Below, in pieces: positions 33,999 through 43,498 of a stretch of DNA of 64,000 bases; position 1 is the stretch's first letter, and each line of letters starts with the position of its first letter. The position numbers and the translations under genes are program-made. The DNA comes from CAZMXI01 sp964570205 (GTDB lineage: Bacteria > Planctomycetota > Phycisphaerae > Tepidisphaerales > Tepidisphaeraceae). The notes below the pieces were generated by a model, which was not told the origin of the DNA, searched no databases, and saw nothing but the letters and a program-made list of their open reading frames with translations. The stretch is from positions 1 to 64,000 of the forward strand of contig CAZMXI010000001.1 in NCBI GenBank assembly GCA_964570205.1. Direction: 5' to 3'.

Positions 33999-34994
33999 TC
34001 AGGCTTTCCGGGCGGAAACGACCGAGTTCATCCATCGGTCACGGTTCAGCAGCGTCACCTGGACAAACCCGGCGGATGCCAGGTCCTCCTCGAGTTCGCT
34101 CAGGGTGAATGTACCGCCCGCCTCAGTCGCGGCCAGCATGTTCACGGCGAACATCGCGCCGCCGGGCGGCTCAATGCGCGATTCCTCCATGACAATGTCG
34201 CGAATCAGCACCCGCCCGCCGGCAGTCAGCGCGCGTCCGACACGCGTGAACAGCGCGCGGTTCTGCTGTCGCGAGTTCTGGTGCACAATCGCGCTGACCC
34301 AGGCCAGGTCCGCACCGGCGGGCAGTTCGTCGGTATAGAAATCGCCGCCGACGAGCTTCACGCGTTCGGCCACACCGGCCGCCTCAAGGCGGGGCTTCGC
34401 CTGCGGCAGCACGTGTGGCAGGTCGAAGATCGTCGCGGAGGCGTCGGGGTTGTGATTCAGCAGCGCAATCGTCCATGTGCCCGACGCGCCGCCCACATCC
34501 AGCACCTGTCTGAATTCCAGTGGATCGAGCTTCGCCACCAGCCCGGCCGCCACCGGGCCAGAGATGTTATCCATCGCTTCAATAAAGGCCGCGTAATCCG
34601 CGTCCGCGCCTCGAATGCTCGGTCGCCGCTCGGCCGGTCTGCCACTCTTGACGACCCACGCCAGGGAATCCCATCGGCGCAGGCAGTTCATCTGATGCAG
34701 GATCATCCCCAGCACGCTACCCGGCCGCTGAATCGTCAGGAGGCGGTGCACGGATTCCGGCACGCGGTATCGCCCCGCCGTCTTGTCCAAGAGCTGCATC
34801 GAAGCCAGCGCATCCAGCAGAATCTGCATCCCGCGATGATCGGCATTCAACTTCGCAGCCGCATCTTCCGAGGTGAAGGCCGACCCGGCCAGCCGGGCGA
34901 AGATATCCAACTCCGCCGCAGCCCCCAGCACGCACATCGGCTGAAACGCCTTGGCCAGGTCCAGAATCTCTCCTGCAGCCCACTGTTTCGACAT
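33999..34994 (-). CDS. SAM-dependent O-methyltransferase (plant-type class II-like)
   Basis: 331 residues. An N-terminal winged-helix dimerisation domain (ILDLAKAFQPMCVLGAAAEL, DIFARL) precedes a Rossmann methyltransferase domain with glycine-rich motif I VLDVGGASGTWT, then FDLPHVLPQAKPR and the catalytic-region IVHQNSRQQNRALF. The layout matches hydroxyindole/caffeate-type O-methyltransferases, often found in secondary metabolism or carotenoid-related loci. No pathway genes lie nearby, so the substrate is unknown. AAGGAG sits 7 nt before the ATG at 34994. It is divergent from cysS. The 264 bp to its 3' side holds no recognisable gene. Confidence 0.85.
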   Translation of the reverse strand: MSKQWAAGEILDLAKAFQPMCVLGAAAELDIFARLAGSAFTSEDAAAKLNADHRGMQILLDALASMQLLDKTAGRYRVPESVHRLLTIQRPGSVLGMILHQMNCLRRWDSLAWVVKSGRPAERRPSIRGADADYAAFIEAMDNISGPVAAGLVAKLDPLEFRQVLDVGGASGTWTIALLNHNPDASATIFDLPHVLPQAKPRLEAAGVAERVKLVGGDFYTDELPAGADLAWVSAIVHQNSRQQNRALFTRVGRALTAGGRVLIRDIVMEESRIEPPGGAMFAVNMLAATEAGGTFTLSELEEDLASAGFVQVTLLNRDRWMNSVVSARKA

Positions 34995-35110
34995 CGTCTT
35001 CTCCTTCGTCGTCTCGTCAACCGTTGTCAGGTGCGTTACTATATTAGAGTCCAAGTTCGACGTATGCCCAAGTCGTACCGCAAATAGCCAGAGGATTCGC
35101 GATAACCACC

Positions 35111-36661
35111 ATGCCGACCAGGTTCTACAACACGCTGCTGCACGATTACGCGGATTTTGTTCCGCTTCAGCCCGGGCCAGATGCCTCCGACCCGCTTCGC
35201 GGAGCCCTCGTGCGCATGTACACTTGCGGGCCGACGGTTTACGACTATGCCCACATCGGCAACTTCCGCGCGTTTCTCTTTGCGGACGTGCTGCGCCGAT
35301 ATCTCGAATTCCGCGGGGCCACAGTGCGGCACGTCATGAACATGACGGATGTGGGACACATGACCGATGACGCCGCCGCCGACCAATCGGGTGAGGACAA
35401 GATGGCCGTCGCCTCCCGCCGAATGAAGGAAAGCAAGAAGGCAGGCGTTGCGCTGGTCGAGAATCCCGATGATCCATTCCAGGTCGCCCAGTTCTTTATC
35501 GACGCCTTTCTGGATGATGCCCGCGTACTTCGGGTGAAGGTCGCCCAGGATTACGACACGGCCGCGCCTGACCAACGGGAGCGGATCATGCCCCGTCCGA
35601 CGCGGCACATTGACCAGTTCATCGCGTTGGTGCAGGACCTGATCCGGAAGGGCCACGCCTATGTCGGACAAGATGGTGTGGTTTACTATGACGTTTACAG
35701 CTTTCCAAGCTACGGGCGACTCTCGGGCAATTCGCTTGAGCGCCTCGCCCATGGCGCGGGCGGCCGGGTGAACGAGCGGGCGGCCAAGAAGCACCCGGCC
35801 GATTTCTTCCTGTGGAAGCCCGATCCGACCCATTTGATGCGATGGCCGAGCCCATGGGGCGAAGGATATCCCGGCTGGCACATCGAATGTTCGGCGATGG
35901 CCATGGACATCCTCGGCCAGTCGCTCGACATTCACACCGGCGGCGAAGACAACATCTTCCCCCACCACGAATGCGAGATCGCCCAGAGCGAAGGCGCTAC
36001 CGACCAGTGCTTCTCCCGATTCTGGATGCACACCCGCCATCTCATGGTCAACGGCGAGAAGATGAGCAAGAGCAAAGGCAACTTCTTCACCATCCGCGAC
36101 CTGATCGACAAGGGCTACGACCCCCTGGCGATCCGTTTCGCCCTCATCAACACCCGCTATCGCGAGCCCATGAACTTCACCATCCAGGGCCTGCACGAGG
36201 CCGCCAGCGCGGTCATCACGCTGCGCGACCTGGCCGAGAAGCTGGCCGCCAGTGCCGATCAGCCGGCCCAGCCGGCCCAGGCTGATGTCAGGATGCTCGA
36301 TGAATTTGCCCGGGCGATGGATGACGACCTGAACATCTCCGCCGCCCTCGGCGCGGTGTTCACATGGGCCGCCCCGCTATCCAAACAGAAGAAGCTGCCA
36401 CCCGCCCAGGCCGCCAGCGCTCTGGCCGCGCTGCGGCAGATCGATCAGGTTCTGGATGTGGCCTTCGCCCCCCTTCGGCCGCTGCCTGCGGAGAAGGTGC
36501 AGCAGGTCGAATCGCTCATGGCCGACCGCGCGGCCGCTCGGGCCGCCAAGGATTGGCCCCGCAGCGATGATTTGCGTAACCAACTCACCGCCCTGGGCGT
36601 CGAGGTCAAGGACACCCCCACCGGCAGCGCCTGGCGCGCCAGGCTTGCGCCGGCGGGATGA
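35111..36661 (+). CDS. cysS: Cysteinyl-tRNA synthetase
   Basis: 516 residues. The class I signature HIGN is at residues 48-51 (YDYAHIGNFRAF) with the zinc ligand C39 in TCGPTV. WHIECSAMAM and the following HHE supply further zinc ligands, and KMSKS is at 317-321. The C-terminal DALR-type anticodon domain follows. It charges tRNA-Cys in the cytoplasm. A TATATT box lies about 65 nt upstream. Unlike ileS, the leader has no terminator hairpin and no Cys-rich ORF, so attenuation is not indicated. Confidence 0.96.
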   Translation: MPTRFYNTLLHDYADFVPLQPGPDASDPLRGALVRMYTCGPTVYDYAHIGNFRAFLFADVLRRYLEFRGATVRHVMNMTDVGHMTDDAAADQSGEDKMAVASRRMKESKKAGVALVENPDDPFQVAQFFIDAFLDDARVLRVKVAQDYDTAAPDQRERIMPRPTRHIDQFIALVQDLIRKGHAYVGQDGVVYYDVYSFPSYGRLSGNSLERLAHGAGGRVNERAAKKHPADFFLWKPDPTHLMRWPSPWGEGYPGWHIECSAMAMDILGQSLDIHTGGEDNIFPHHECEIAQSEGATDQCFSRFWMHTRHLMVNGEKMSKSKGNFFTIRDLIDKGYDPLAIRFALINTRYREPMNFTIQGLHEAASAVITLRDLAEKLAASADQPAQPAQADVRMLDEFARAMDDDLNISAALGAVFTWAAPLSKQKKLPPAQAASALAALRQIDQVLDVAFAPLRPLPAEKVQQVESLMADRAAARAAKDWPRSDDLRNQLTALGVEVKDTPTGSAWRARLAPAG

Positions 36662-36682
36662 ATGTCTGGGCGATGAAGCCCG

Positions 36683-38329
36683 CTATTTCTTCTTTGACCG
36701 TACCTCTTCCTTGATGCGCTGGATGTGCCCGCGACCGAGCGCCTTGACTTCGCAGCCAAGTTCGAAATAGCGCCGTATCTGCTCATCGCTCAGCACGCCG
36801 AAGCAGTCCACGACGGCAACGGGACCGCCCGTCCATTTTGTCACATCGTCCGGGCTCAGCAGCTTGTACGGCGCGTGTCGCACGGCCAGGACCACCGCGT
36901 CGATACCCTTCATCGCGGCCGACAGGTCCTTCTGCACGCGCAGCTTCTCCAGGTCTTCCTGGTTGCGGAAGAACCTCGCCCAGGAGTGGCCGGGGGCCGG
37001 ATAGGTGTCCTGGGATTCCAGCTCGTACCAATGCTCCACGTACGGGTCGTGAACACTGACCTCCGCACTCATCTCGGTGAGCTTGCGCACGACCAATTCG
37101 CTGCCGCTGTAACGCGTGTCGCCCACATCCTCCCGGTAGCTGGCGCCGCACAGCAGCACCTTCGATCCCGCGATGTACTTGCCCATGTTCCGCAGCGCAT
37201 CACGCACCAGCTCGGCCGCGTGCAGCCCGCGTGTGTCGTTGATGTCGATCGCCGTGGGCGTGATCTTGAAGACGCTGTCCTGGTCCTCGAAGCCCAGGAT
37301 GTGCTTGTAGGCCCAGTAGCCCAGTCCGCCGTCTTTCGGCAGGCAGTAACCACCGACGCCCGGGCCGGGGAAGATCATGTTCGAGTGCGTCGGCCGGACC
37401 TTGATGGCGTTGATCACCTTGATCAGGTCCACGCCATTGCGCTCGGCGAAGATGCTCCACTCGTTCAGGAAGGCCAGGATCGTCGCGCGATAGCTGTTCT
37501 CGACGATCTTGCACGTCTCGCTCTCGATGGGGCGGTCCATGACCGTCAACGGGAACTTCTCTGTGTTCAGAACCTCCGTGAGGAACTTGACCACCCGCTG
37601 CCGTGCCCGTTCGTTGCAGCCGGCGCACACCCGCCAGAAGTCTCGAATCGACGACACGTAATGCCGCCCCGGCATCACGCGCTCGAAGCTGTGTGCCAGC
37701 ACGGGTGGGGCATCGATCCCCCTGGCCACGAACGCCTTCTTCATAATGGGGTAAGCCACGAACTCCGTGGTTCCCGGCGCCACCGTCGTCTCGATCAGCA
37801 CCAGGCAATCGGCGGGCACTTTCTCGCCGATCGTTTTCATCGTCGCTTCCAGCGCTGCCATTTCCGCCTCGCCGGTGCGCATGTTGCCCAGGTCATGCTT
37901 GGTGTAGTCGCACTGCACATCAACCACCACGACATCCGCCAACTTCAGGCAATCGGAGTTGTAGGTGGCCGTGAGTGTCTTCTTCTCCCGCACGCAGCGG
38001 GCGATCATCGGATCGACCTCGGGGTCCTCGGCCTTCACAGGCGACTGCCCGCGGTTCAGCAGCGGGATCTTCCAGTAGCTGCGCGTACTGGGACGCTGGC
38101 ACCCGATGACGAACTTGCTCGGCTTGCCGGTGGCCTTGTCCGCGGTGTCGGCGACAATGGCCGCCATGACCGCTCCCACGAAGCCCACACCCATTACCAC
38201 CACCACTTCCCTGCCTTCGTTCCGCGCTGCGGCCGCCAGCTCTTCGAGCCGGGCCATCTCAGCGGCGTAATCATCCTTCTGCGGAAGCGGAAACTTCTCT
38301 CCTGACGGATCGATTGAGTATTCGGGCAT
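36683..38329 (-). CDS. UDP-sugar 6-dehydrogenase family protein (WecC/UGDH-like)
   Basis: 548 residues, longer than typical (about 430) because of an N-terminal extension of about 45 residues and an insertion. NAD-binding motif [15 protein letters not shown] is followed by [10 protein letters not shown], the central-domain catalytic block [13 protein letters not shown] with the nucleophilic Cys, and a C-terminal UDP-binding domain ([20 protein letters not shown]). The enzyme oxidises the C6 hydroxyl of a UDP-sugar to the uronate in two steps, for cell-surface polysaccharide synthesis. GGAG lies 6 nt before the ATG at 38329. It is convergent with cysS (21-bp gap). Confidence 0.88.
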   Translation of the reverse strand: MPEYSIDPSGEKFPLPQKDDYAAEMARLEELAAAARNEGREVVVVMGVGFVGAVMAAIVADTADKATGKPSKFVIGCQRPSTRSYWKIPLLNRGQSPVKAEDPEVDPMIARCVREKKTLTATYNSDCLKLADVVVVDVQCDYTKHDLGNMRTGEAEMAALEATMKTIGEKVPADCLVLIETTVAPGTTEFVAYPIMKKAFVARGIDAPPVLAHSFERVMPGRHYVSSIRDFWRVCAGCNERARQRVVKFLTEVLNTEKFPLTVMDRPIESETCKIVENSYRATILAFLNEWSIFAERNGVDLIKVINAIKVRPTHSNMIFPGPGVGGYCLPKDGGLGYWAYKHILGFEDQDSVFKITPTAIDINDTRGLHAAELVRDALRNMGKYIAGSKVLLCGASYREDVGDTRYSGSELVVRKLTEMSAEVSVHDPYVEHWYELESQDTYPAPGHSWARFFRNQEDLEKLRVQKDLSAAMKGIDAVVLAVRHAPYKLLSPDDVTKWTGGPVAVVDCFGVLSDEQIRRYFELGCEVKALGRGHIQRIKEEVRSKKK

Positions 38330-38424
38330 ATCATTCTCCATCGGCTCAAAGGGCAATAACCTTGAATCAGGATAGCGGGGGCAAGGATCAGTCAGCCATC
38401 AACGCGACACAGTGCGCAGCGGCA

Positions 38425-38430
38425 TATAAT
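38425..38430 (+). promoter_or_regulatory. -10 box of copA
   Basis: A perfect TATAAT lies 9 nt before the ATG at 38440. A weak GCGACA is the only -35 candidate. No Shine-Dalgarno sequence is present, which suggests a nearly leaderless transcript. Confidence 0.5.
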
Positions 38431-38439
38431 CGAATGCTT

Positions 38440-40767
38440 ATGGAGCACGAGCAGCATGCATTGCCACAGTCCAGGGCGTCGGCCGCCATTGCCGTTTCGG
38501 GCATGAATTGCGCTAGCTGCGTCGCCCACGTCGAGCACGCCATCAGGAGCGTCCCCGGCGTGCAGGCGTGCGAGGTGAACCTGGCACGCGGCCGCGCTGA
38601 GGTCCAGTTCGATCCGGCCACGACCAACCCTGAGCAGGTCGCTAACGCCATCCAGCAGTCCGGCTACGGCGCACAGCCCGAAGACACCGGCGCCAGCCTG
38701 GCCAACGTCGAAGAACAGCGAATTGCCCGCCAGCAGGCCCACGCCCGCGCGTGGCTGCGCCGGGCCGTCGCCGGCGCGATCCTCTGGCTGCCCGTCGAGC
38801 TGACCCACTGGATCCTGTACCTGACCGGCCAGGCCCATGCCCACGGCCAGATCGCCTGGATGGACTGGCTCGCATTCGCAGCCAGCACCATCGCGATCCT
38901 GTACGTCGGCTCGGGATTCTACAAGGGTGCCTGGTCGGCTCTGAAGCGCGGAACCAGCAACATGGACACGCTCATCGCCATGGGCTCGACCGTTGCCTAT
39001 GGCTACAGCCTGGCCGGGCTCGTCGGCAGGCTTGCCGGCTGGTGGACCGTCCTCCCCGACCTCTATTTCATGGAGTCTGCCGGCCTGCTCGCCCTCATCA
39101 GCTTCGGCCACTACCTCGAAGCCCGTGCCCGCGACCGGGCCGGATCGGCCATCCGCGAACTGCTCCACCTCGCCCCCGCTGTCGCCCATCGCCTCGATGA
39201 TGATAACCGCACCCATGAAGTCCCATTGGCGGAAATTGTCCGCGGCGACCGCGTCCTTGTCCGCCCAGGCGACCGCGTGCCCGTGGATGGCCAGGTCGTC
39301 GAGGGAGAATCCGAACTGGATGAGTCCATGATCTCAGGCGAGCCCCTTCCGGTTTCCAAGCGTCCGGGAGATGCCGTGATCGGCGGCACGGGAAACCAGA
39401 ATGGCCGACTCATCGTCCGCGTCACCAAGGTCGGGGCGGAAACCGCACTTTCCCAGATCGTGCAACTGGTCGAGAGGGCCCAATCCACCAAACCGCCCGT
39501 GCAGCGGCTGGCGGACCGGATATCGGCGATCTTCGTGCCGGTGGTCCTTGGCGTCGCGTTGATCACCGGAGTCGCCTGGTATGCCTGGGGCGCGCTTCAC
39601 GACTGGTCCAGCGCTCGCACCTGGGCCATGATCGCCAAGGCCGTCTGTAGCGTATTGATCATCGCCTGTCCGTGCGCACTGGGGCTGGCGGTGCCCGCCA
39701 CGCTCATGGTCGGCATCGGCCGGGGCGCTCGCCGGGGCATTCTCATCCGCGACATCGATGCTCTTCAGCACGCAGAGCACATCGGCATCGCCGTCCTGGA
39801 CAAGACAGGCACCATCACTCAGGGCAGGCCCACCGTGGCTGTCGTCATTCCCCTGGATAGCGTTGACGAACCCGGGCTTCTCAGGCTCGCCGCCGCCGCA
39901 GAGCAGTACAGCGAGCATCCGCTGGCCCGAGCCATCGTCCGCCACGCCGAGTCCCGGGACATCGACATTCCCAACACCACCGGCTTCTCGGCCCAGGCGG
40001 GCTTCGGCGTCATCGCCTCCGTCGAAGGGCTGGAATTGCTTGTGGGCAGTGAGACGCTGCTCCAGACGCACGGCCTGCCCGGCGACGCCCTTGCGTCTCA
40101 CCGGGGGGCCTTGCGTCCGGACCACACATGGGTTCATGTCGCGGCGCGGCGCAACGGGTCCATAAGGCTTCTCGGGACAATTGCTCTGGCTGACCAGATC
40201 AAACCCGATTCGGCCCACGCCGTCGCCGACCTGCACGCCCTGCGCCTTCGCACGGTTCTGCTCACGGGCGATAATCGCGCCACAGCGAGGGCCATCGCGG
40301 CCCAGGTCGGCATCGACGACGTCCGCGCCGAGGTCAAACCTGACGAGAAGGCCGCCGTCGTCCGGGAGTTGCAGAACGACTCGCCCGTTGCCATGGTCGG
40401 CGACGGCATCAACGATGCGCCCGCACTGGCCACCGCCGACCTGGGCATCGCCATCGGCTCCGGTTCCGACATCGCCAAGGAAACCGGCGGCATCGTGCTG
40501 GTCTCTGGATCGCTGAGCGGAGTCGCCACCGCCATTCGCCTGTCGCGCCTGACCATGCGGAAGATCCGCCAGAATCTCTTCTTCGCCTTTATCTACAACG
40601 TTCTGGCGATTCCCCTCGCCGCATTCGGCGTGCTCAATCCCCTGATCGCCGCAGGCGCTATGGCGCTTTCCGACGTCACGGTCCTGGGCAACGCCTTGCT
40701 TCTCCGCCGCGCCAGGATCGAGCAACAACCGTCCTTGACGCCTGCGTTGGATGACATCTCGCGCTGA
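38440..40767 (+). CDS. copA: Copper-translocating P1B-type ATPase
   Basis: 775 residues. One N-terminal heavy-metal domain with GMNCASC (C24, C27) is followed by eight predicted membrane helices with the Cu-binding CPC motif (C410-P-C412), the phosphorylated Asp D454 in DKTGTIT, the P1B SEHPLA motif with its His, and [10 protein letters not shown]. The pump exports Cu(I) from the cytoplasm using ATP. I start at 38440 because a TATAAT box ends just upstream, making 38434 or further upstream codons unlikely. No CueR-like regulator or copper chaperone gene is adjacent. Confidence 0.93.
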   Translation: MEHEQHALPQSRASAAIAVSGMNCASCVAHVEHAIRSVPGVQACEVNLARGRAEVQFDPATTNPEQVANAIQQSGYGAQPEDTGASLANVEEQRIARQQAHARAWLRRAVAGAILWLPVELTHWILYLTGQAHAHGQIAWMDWLAFAASTIAILYVGSGFYKGAWSALKRGTSNMDTLIAMGSTVAYGYSLAGLVGRLAGWWTVLPDLYFMESAGLLALISFGHYLEARARDRAGSAIRELLHLAPAVAHRLDDDNRTHEVPLAEIVRGDRVLVRPGDRVPVDGQVVEGESELDESMISGEPLPVSKRPGDAVIGGTGNQNGRLIVRVTKVGAETALSQIVQLVERAQSTKPPVQRLADRISAIFVPVVLGVALITGVAWYAWGALHDWSSARTWAMIAKAVCSVLIIACPCALGLAVPATLMVGIGRGARRGILIRDIDALQHAEHIGIAVLDKTGTITQGRPTVAVVIPLDSVDEPGLLRLAAAAEQYSEHPLARAIVRHAESRDIDIPNTTGFSAQAGFGVIASVEGLELLVGSETLLQTHGLPGDALASHRGALRPDHTWVHVAARRNGSIRLLGTIALADQIKPDSAHAVADLHALRLRTVLLTGDNRATARAIAAQVGIDDVRAEVKPDEKAAVVRELQNDSPVAMVGDGINDAPALATADLGIAIGSGSDIAKETGGIVLVSGSLSGVATAIRLSRLTMRKIRQNLFFAFIYNVLAIPLAAFGVLNPLIAAGAMALSDVTVLGNALLLRRARIEQQPSLTPALDDISR

Positions 40768-40858
40768 TGCAGCTTTTGCCCTTGACCTCATCCCCCAAAG
40801 TCGCTTCAATGCCGCAACTTGATGGGCAGAAAGCGCCGGGCTGGCGACGATCCCGGTG

Positions 40859-40889
40859 TTGACAGCGGCCTCGCTTGTCGCCCCTATAC
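40859..40889 (+). promoter_or_regulatory. Possible promoter of acidic protein gene
   Basis: A perfect TTGACA (40859-40864) is followed 18-19 nt later by CCTATAC. The predicted 5' UTR is about 60 nt. Confidence 0.35.
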
Positions 40890-40953
40890 CGCACAGTCGC
40901 TTGGAGAAGTCAACCGCCGTGGAGGCGGGGATTACGCAAACGCCGAGAACATC

Positions 40954-41370
40954 ATGACTACCGAACTGCAATGCACTCGTCTGGCCGTCTCGGAACTGGG
41001 TTTGATCGATGCCCCTCTGGGCGTCGCCGAGGCGATCCTGTCCTCGCCGCCGCCCTGGTTCATGGGCGTCCTCCAGGACCTTGCCCTTCCGGAAAACGCT
41101 CGCCGCAGCAAGCGGGAAGAGGAGGAACCCGAGCACGAAGAGCCAGCCGGCGACGATGACGCTGAGGAAGAGGAGGTTGAGGACGGCGAAGAACAGGAGT
41201 TTGAGGAAGAGGAAGAAGAAGAGGAGGAGGACGAAGACATCGACGACGACTTCGAGGATGACGACTTCGATGATGAGGAAGAGGATGAGGACGAAGACGA
41301 AGATTACGATGATGACTACGACGATGATGACGACGACGACGACGATGATGACTTCGACGATGAGGAATAG
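40954..41370 (+). CDS. Extremely acidic small protein
   Basis: 138 residues. The first 50 are ordinary (LAVSELGLIDAPLGVAEAIL, SSPPPWFMGVLQDLALPENA). From about residue 54 to the end nearly every residue is Asp or Glu, with runs of up to eleven Asp. It has no signal peptide, so it is probably cytoplasmic. Such tails occur in nucleic-acid mimics, Ca-binding or chaperone-like proteins; none is proven here. The start lacks a good Shine-Dalgarno sequence. It has its own terminator, which supports a real transcription unit. I do not recognise the family. Confidence 0.6.
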   Translation: MTTELQCTRLAVSELGLIDAPLGVAEAILSSPPPWFMGVLQDLALPENARRSKREEEEPEHEEPAGDDDAEEEEVEDGEEQEFEEEEEEEEEDEDIDDDFEDDDFDDEEEDEDEDEDYDDDYDDDDDDDDDDDFDDEE

Positions 41371-41402
41371 CCGTCGATTCTGAGCCCAAGGCAAACACGA
41401 AT

Positions 41403-41435
41403 GCGGACCCCGCACCGGTTTGGGGTCCGCTTTCT
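41403..41435 (+). terminator. Intrinsic terminator after acidic protein gene
   Basis: A 9-bp perfect stem GCGGACCCC/GGGGTCCGC (41403-41411 with 41422-41430) with a 10-nt loop, then TTTCT. Confidence 0.75.
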
Positions 41436-41490
41436 ACTGCGCGGCCGGCTTCCCCCTCTTCTGTGCCTCGCAACCTCCAGCCTCCCTGGA

Positions 41491-41496
41491 TATCAT
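41491..41496 (+). promoter_or_regulatory. -10-like box of DUF1080 gene
   Basis: TATCAT ends 7 nt before the ATG at 41504 and overlaps the alternative ATG at 41495, which favours the downstream start. Confidence 0.4.
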
Positions 41497-41503
41497 GCCC
41501 GGC

Positions 41504-42181
41504 ATGCTCAAGCGATTCTGCCACACAGCGTATCTGTTCGTACTGGTCACCCTTATTAGCGCTGCACCGGCGAACATTGCCGTGAAGCCGGCGCCCATCC
41601 CCCTCTTCGGACCCGACGCGAACGGCAAGGTCGTCATTTTCAACGGCAAGGATTTCACCGGCTGGGATGCCAACGAAAAATACTGGCGCATCGAAAACGG
41701 CGAGATTGTCGGCCAGTCCAAAGAACCTGACCACCCCTATGACTATCTCTGCACCACCCGCACTGTGAAGGACTTCCGCCTGACCTTGAAAATCAAGCTC
41801 ATCCCCAACACCGAGAACAGCGGCATCCAGTTCCGGTCCATCCGCCTCAGCCGCCAGGAGATGAAAGGCCCGCAGGCCGATGTCGGCAAGACCTGGTGGG
41901 GCCACCTCTATGACGAGCACGGCAAAGGCCTGGTCACCAAGGAATCCGGCGAGCGCTTCGTTAAGGAAAATGACTGGAATACGTACGAGATCGTGGCCGT
42001 CGGCAGCCGAATCCGTACTGCCATCAACGGCAATCTCTGTGCCGACGTAGACGATGACACGCTGCTCAAGCAGGGGGTCATCGGCCTGCAGATCCACTCC
42101 GGCGGCCCGACCGAAGTCCGGTTCAAGGACATCCAGCTTGAGCTCAATCCGCAGTTTGAGCTCAAGACCCTGAAGAAATAG
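41504..42181 (+). CDS. DUF1080 protein (3-keto-disaccharide hydrolase-like), exported
   Basis: 225 residues with a signal peptide (FCHTAYLFVLVTLISAAPA). The concanavalin-like DUF1080 fold is shown by FNGKDFTGWD, KYWRIENGEIVG, FRLTLKIKLIPNTENSGIQF and GLQIHSGGPTEVRFKDI. Some family members hydrolyse 3-keto-glycosides made by Gfo/Idh/MocA dehydrogenases, so it may work with the three exported oxidoreductases of this window, although none is adjacent. The start is uncertain between 41495 and 41504. It is convergent with the PEP-CTERM gene (13-bp gap). Confidence 0.85.
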   Translation: MLKRFCHTAYLFVLVTLISAAPANIAVKPAPIPLFGPDANGKVVIFNGKDFTGWDANEKYWRIENGEIVGQSKEPDHPYDYLCTTRTVKDFRLTLKIKLIPNTENSGIQFRSIRLSRQEMKGPQADVGKTWWGHLYDEHGKGLVTKESGERFVKENDWNTYEIVAVGSRIRTAINGNLCADVDDDTLLKQGVIGLQIHSGGPTEVRFKDIQLELNPQFELKTLKK

Positions 42182-42194
42182 CCCGTTCCCTGTT

Positions 42195-43298
42195 CTATCT
42201 CCGTCGCCGGGCGAGCAACAGACCGGCCAGACTGAGCATGCCCAGGGCCGCCGGCTCGGGCAGGACGGTCAGTGTCAACGCGGTTGCGCCGTAATCCAGA
42301 TCGAAAAACGTGCCATCCGGAGAGACCACCGCATCGAATCCGCTCGGGCACGAGCCGTAACTCAGGATCGTGAACTGCTCGCCGGGCTGCGGGGTATAGC
42401 CGTTAAGTTCGATGGTCAACGTTCCGCCGAGACTGGCAATTCCGATCACCGACAGAACGTCAAACTGGCCCGCATCGACGCCCGCCAATTCGATGACGCA
42501 GTTGCCCTCGGCCTCCTGAGTGTAATCGCCGGAAATCGTTAGTTTTCCTGGCGATGCGCCCGGCCGAACTGTGCCGCGGTTGGTCAAATGGCCCAGAATG
42601 CCCCCATTGCCCGATAAGCTGTCATTCACGCCCAAGGTCATGCCCGCCGGCGCTTCCATGGTCTCGCCATCGGCCACAGCGAACGCCGTGCCGCTGGAAT
42701 CAACGAACTTGAAATCATCCACAGCGAATGCGTGCTGCCGGAAGTACGCAGTGTCATCCCAGCATGTGATCCGCACCCGCGTGATGCCCGGATGGAACAA
42801 GGAGAAGGTAGTGTAGCTGCCCGATGGCTTGTAGACGCGGTTCAGCAGCGCTATCTCGTTGCCATCCATGTCGTTGCCATACACCTGAACGCGGGCGCCT
42901 TCGCTCCAGCCGGAGGCCTTCGCCCAGCACAGATCAAAGCCAACATAGCTCGTCGGCTCGGTGAACCATGCGCGAAGGCCATAATCAGTACCATTAAAGT
43001 ACGGCTCGTAGTCGTTACCCAAGACCAAATCGCCAGTGGACGGTCCGCAACGAACGTAGCTGTCCGGGGCTACCGCGTAGATGCGCCGCCACGAGCGGTT
43101 GAATTCCGCATGCCCCGGCGGATAGTCGGCATTTCGCAGCATCACACCGATGTTGTCCGGAATCGCGGTCTTGGGGGCATACTGGTCGGGTTCGGCCAGC
43201 AGGAACGCCGCTTGAGCCGGCGAAGGGCAGACCACGACCCCGAGGAACGTGCACGACAAGGCCGCCAACCAACAATTGCGATCAAAAAGTCTGTTCAC
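42195..43298 (-). CDS. Secreted PEP-CTERM sorting-domain protein
   Basis: 367 residues: a signal peptide (WLAALSCTFLGVVVCPSPAQ), an N-terminal beta-rich domain (VGFDLCWAKASG, VQVYGNDMDGN), a repeat-type segment (RGTVRPGASPGKLTISGDYT, GGTLTIELNGYTPQPGEQFT), and a C-terminal PEP-CTERM signal (LPEPAALGMLSLAGLLLARR) consisting of PEP, a hydrophobic helix and an Arg tail. Exosortase would process it for surface or matrix attachment. The start is a GTG at 43296-43298 with GGAGG 7 nt upstream. The ligand or role is unknown. Confidence 0.85.
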   Translation of the reverse strand: MNRLFDRNCWLAALSCTFLGVVVCPSPAQAAFLLAEPDQYAPKTAIPDNIGVMLRNADYPPGHAEFNRSWRRIYAVAPDSYVRCGPSTGDLVLGNDYEPYFNGTDYGLRAWFTEPTSYVGFDLCWAKASGWSEGARVQVYGNDMDGNEIALLNRVYKPSGSYTTFSLFHPGITRVRITCWDDTAYFRQHAFAVDDFKFVDSSGTAFAVADGETMEAPAGMTLGVNDSLSGNGGILGHLTNRGTVRPGASPGKLTISGDYTQEAEGNCVIELAGVDAGQFDVLSVIGIASLGGTLTIELNGYTPQPGEQFTILSYGSCPSGFDAVVSPDGTFFDLDYGATALTLTVLPEPAALGMLSLAGLLLARRRR

Positions 43299-43498
43299 TC
43301 GTGATCCTCCGGCTCCATGTGCCCAACTTTATCGGACCCCCTGCCCACTTAGGCAATATACCACAATACTCCAGTCAGGCCAAGGATTTATGGAAGAAAC
43401 TCGAGAGCAGGAGTGGAAATCTCACGACCCTGCAAATGGGCATGACATCTCCCCCATCGCGGCAGCCAATCATCGCCTCGCCGGATTACCACGATTCA

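Noticed and set aside
35064..35087. Seven-codon upstream ORF (MPKSYRK) before cysS as a second attenuator
   Set aside because: It has no Cys codon and there is no terminator hairpin between it and cysS.
36725..38305. 526-codon plus-strand frame opposite the UDP-sugar dehydrogenase gene
   Set aside because: Antisense shadow of a protein with complete catalytic motifs.
39334..41415. 693-codon minus-strand frame with runs of Val, Ile, Phe and Leu
   Set aside because: It is the antisense of copA and of the Asp/Glu-rich tail; GAC, GAT and GAA codons read backwards give Val, Ile and Phe.
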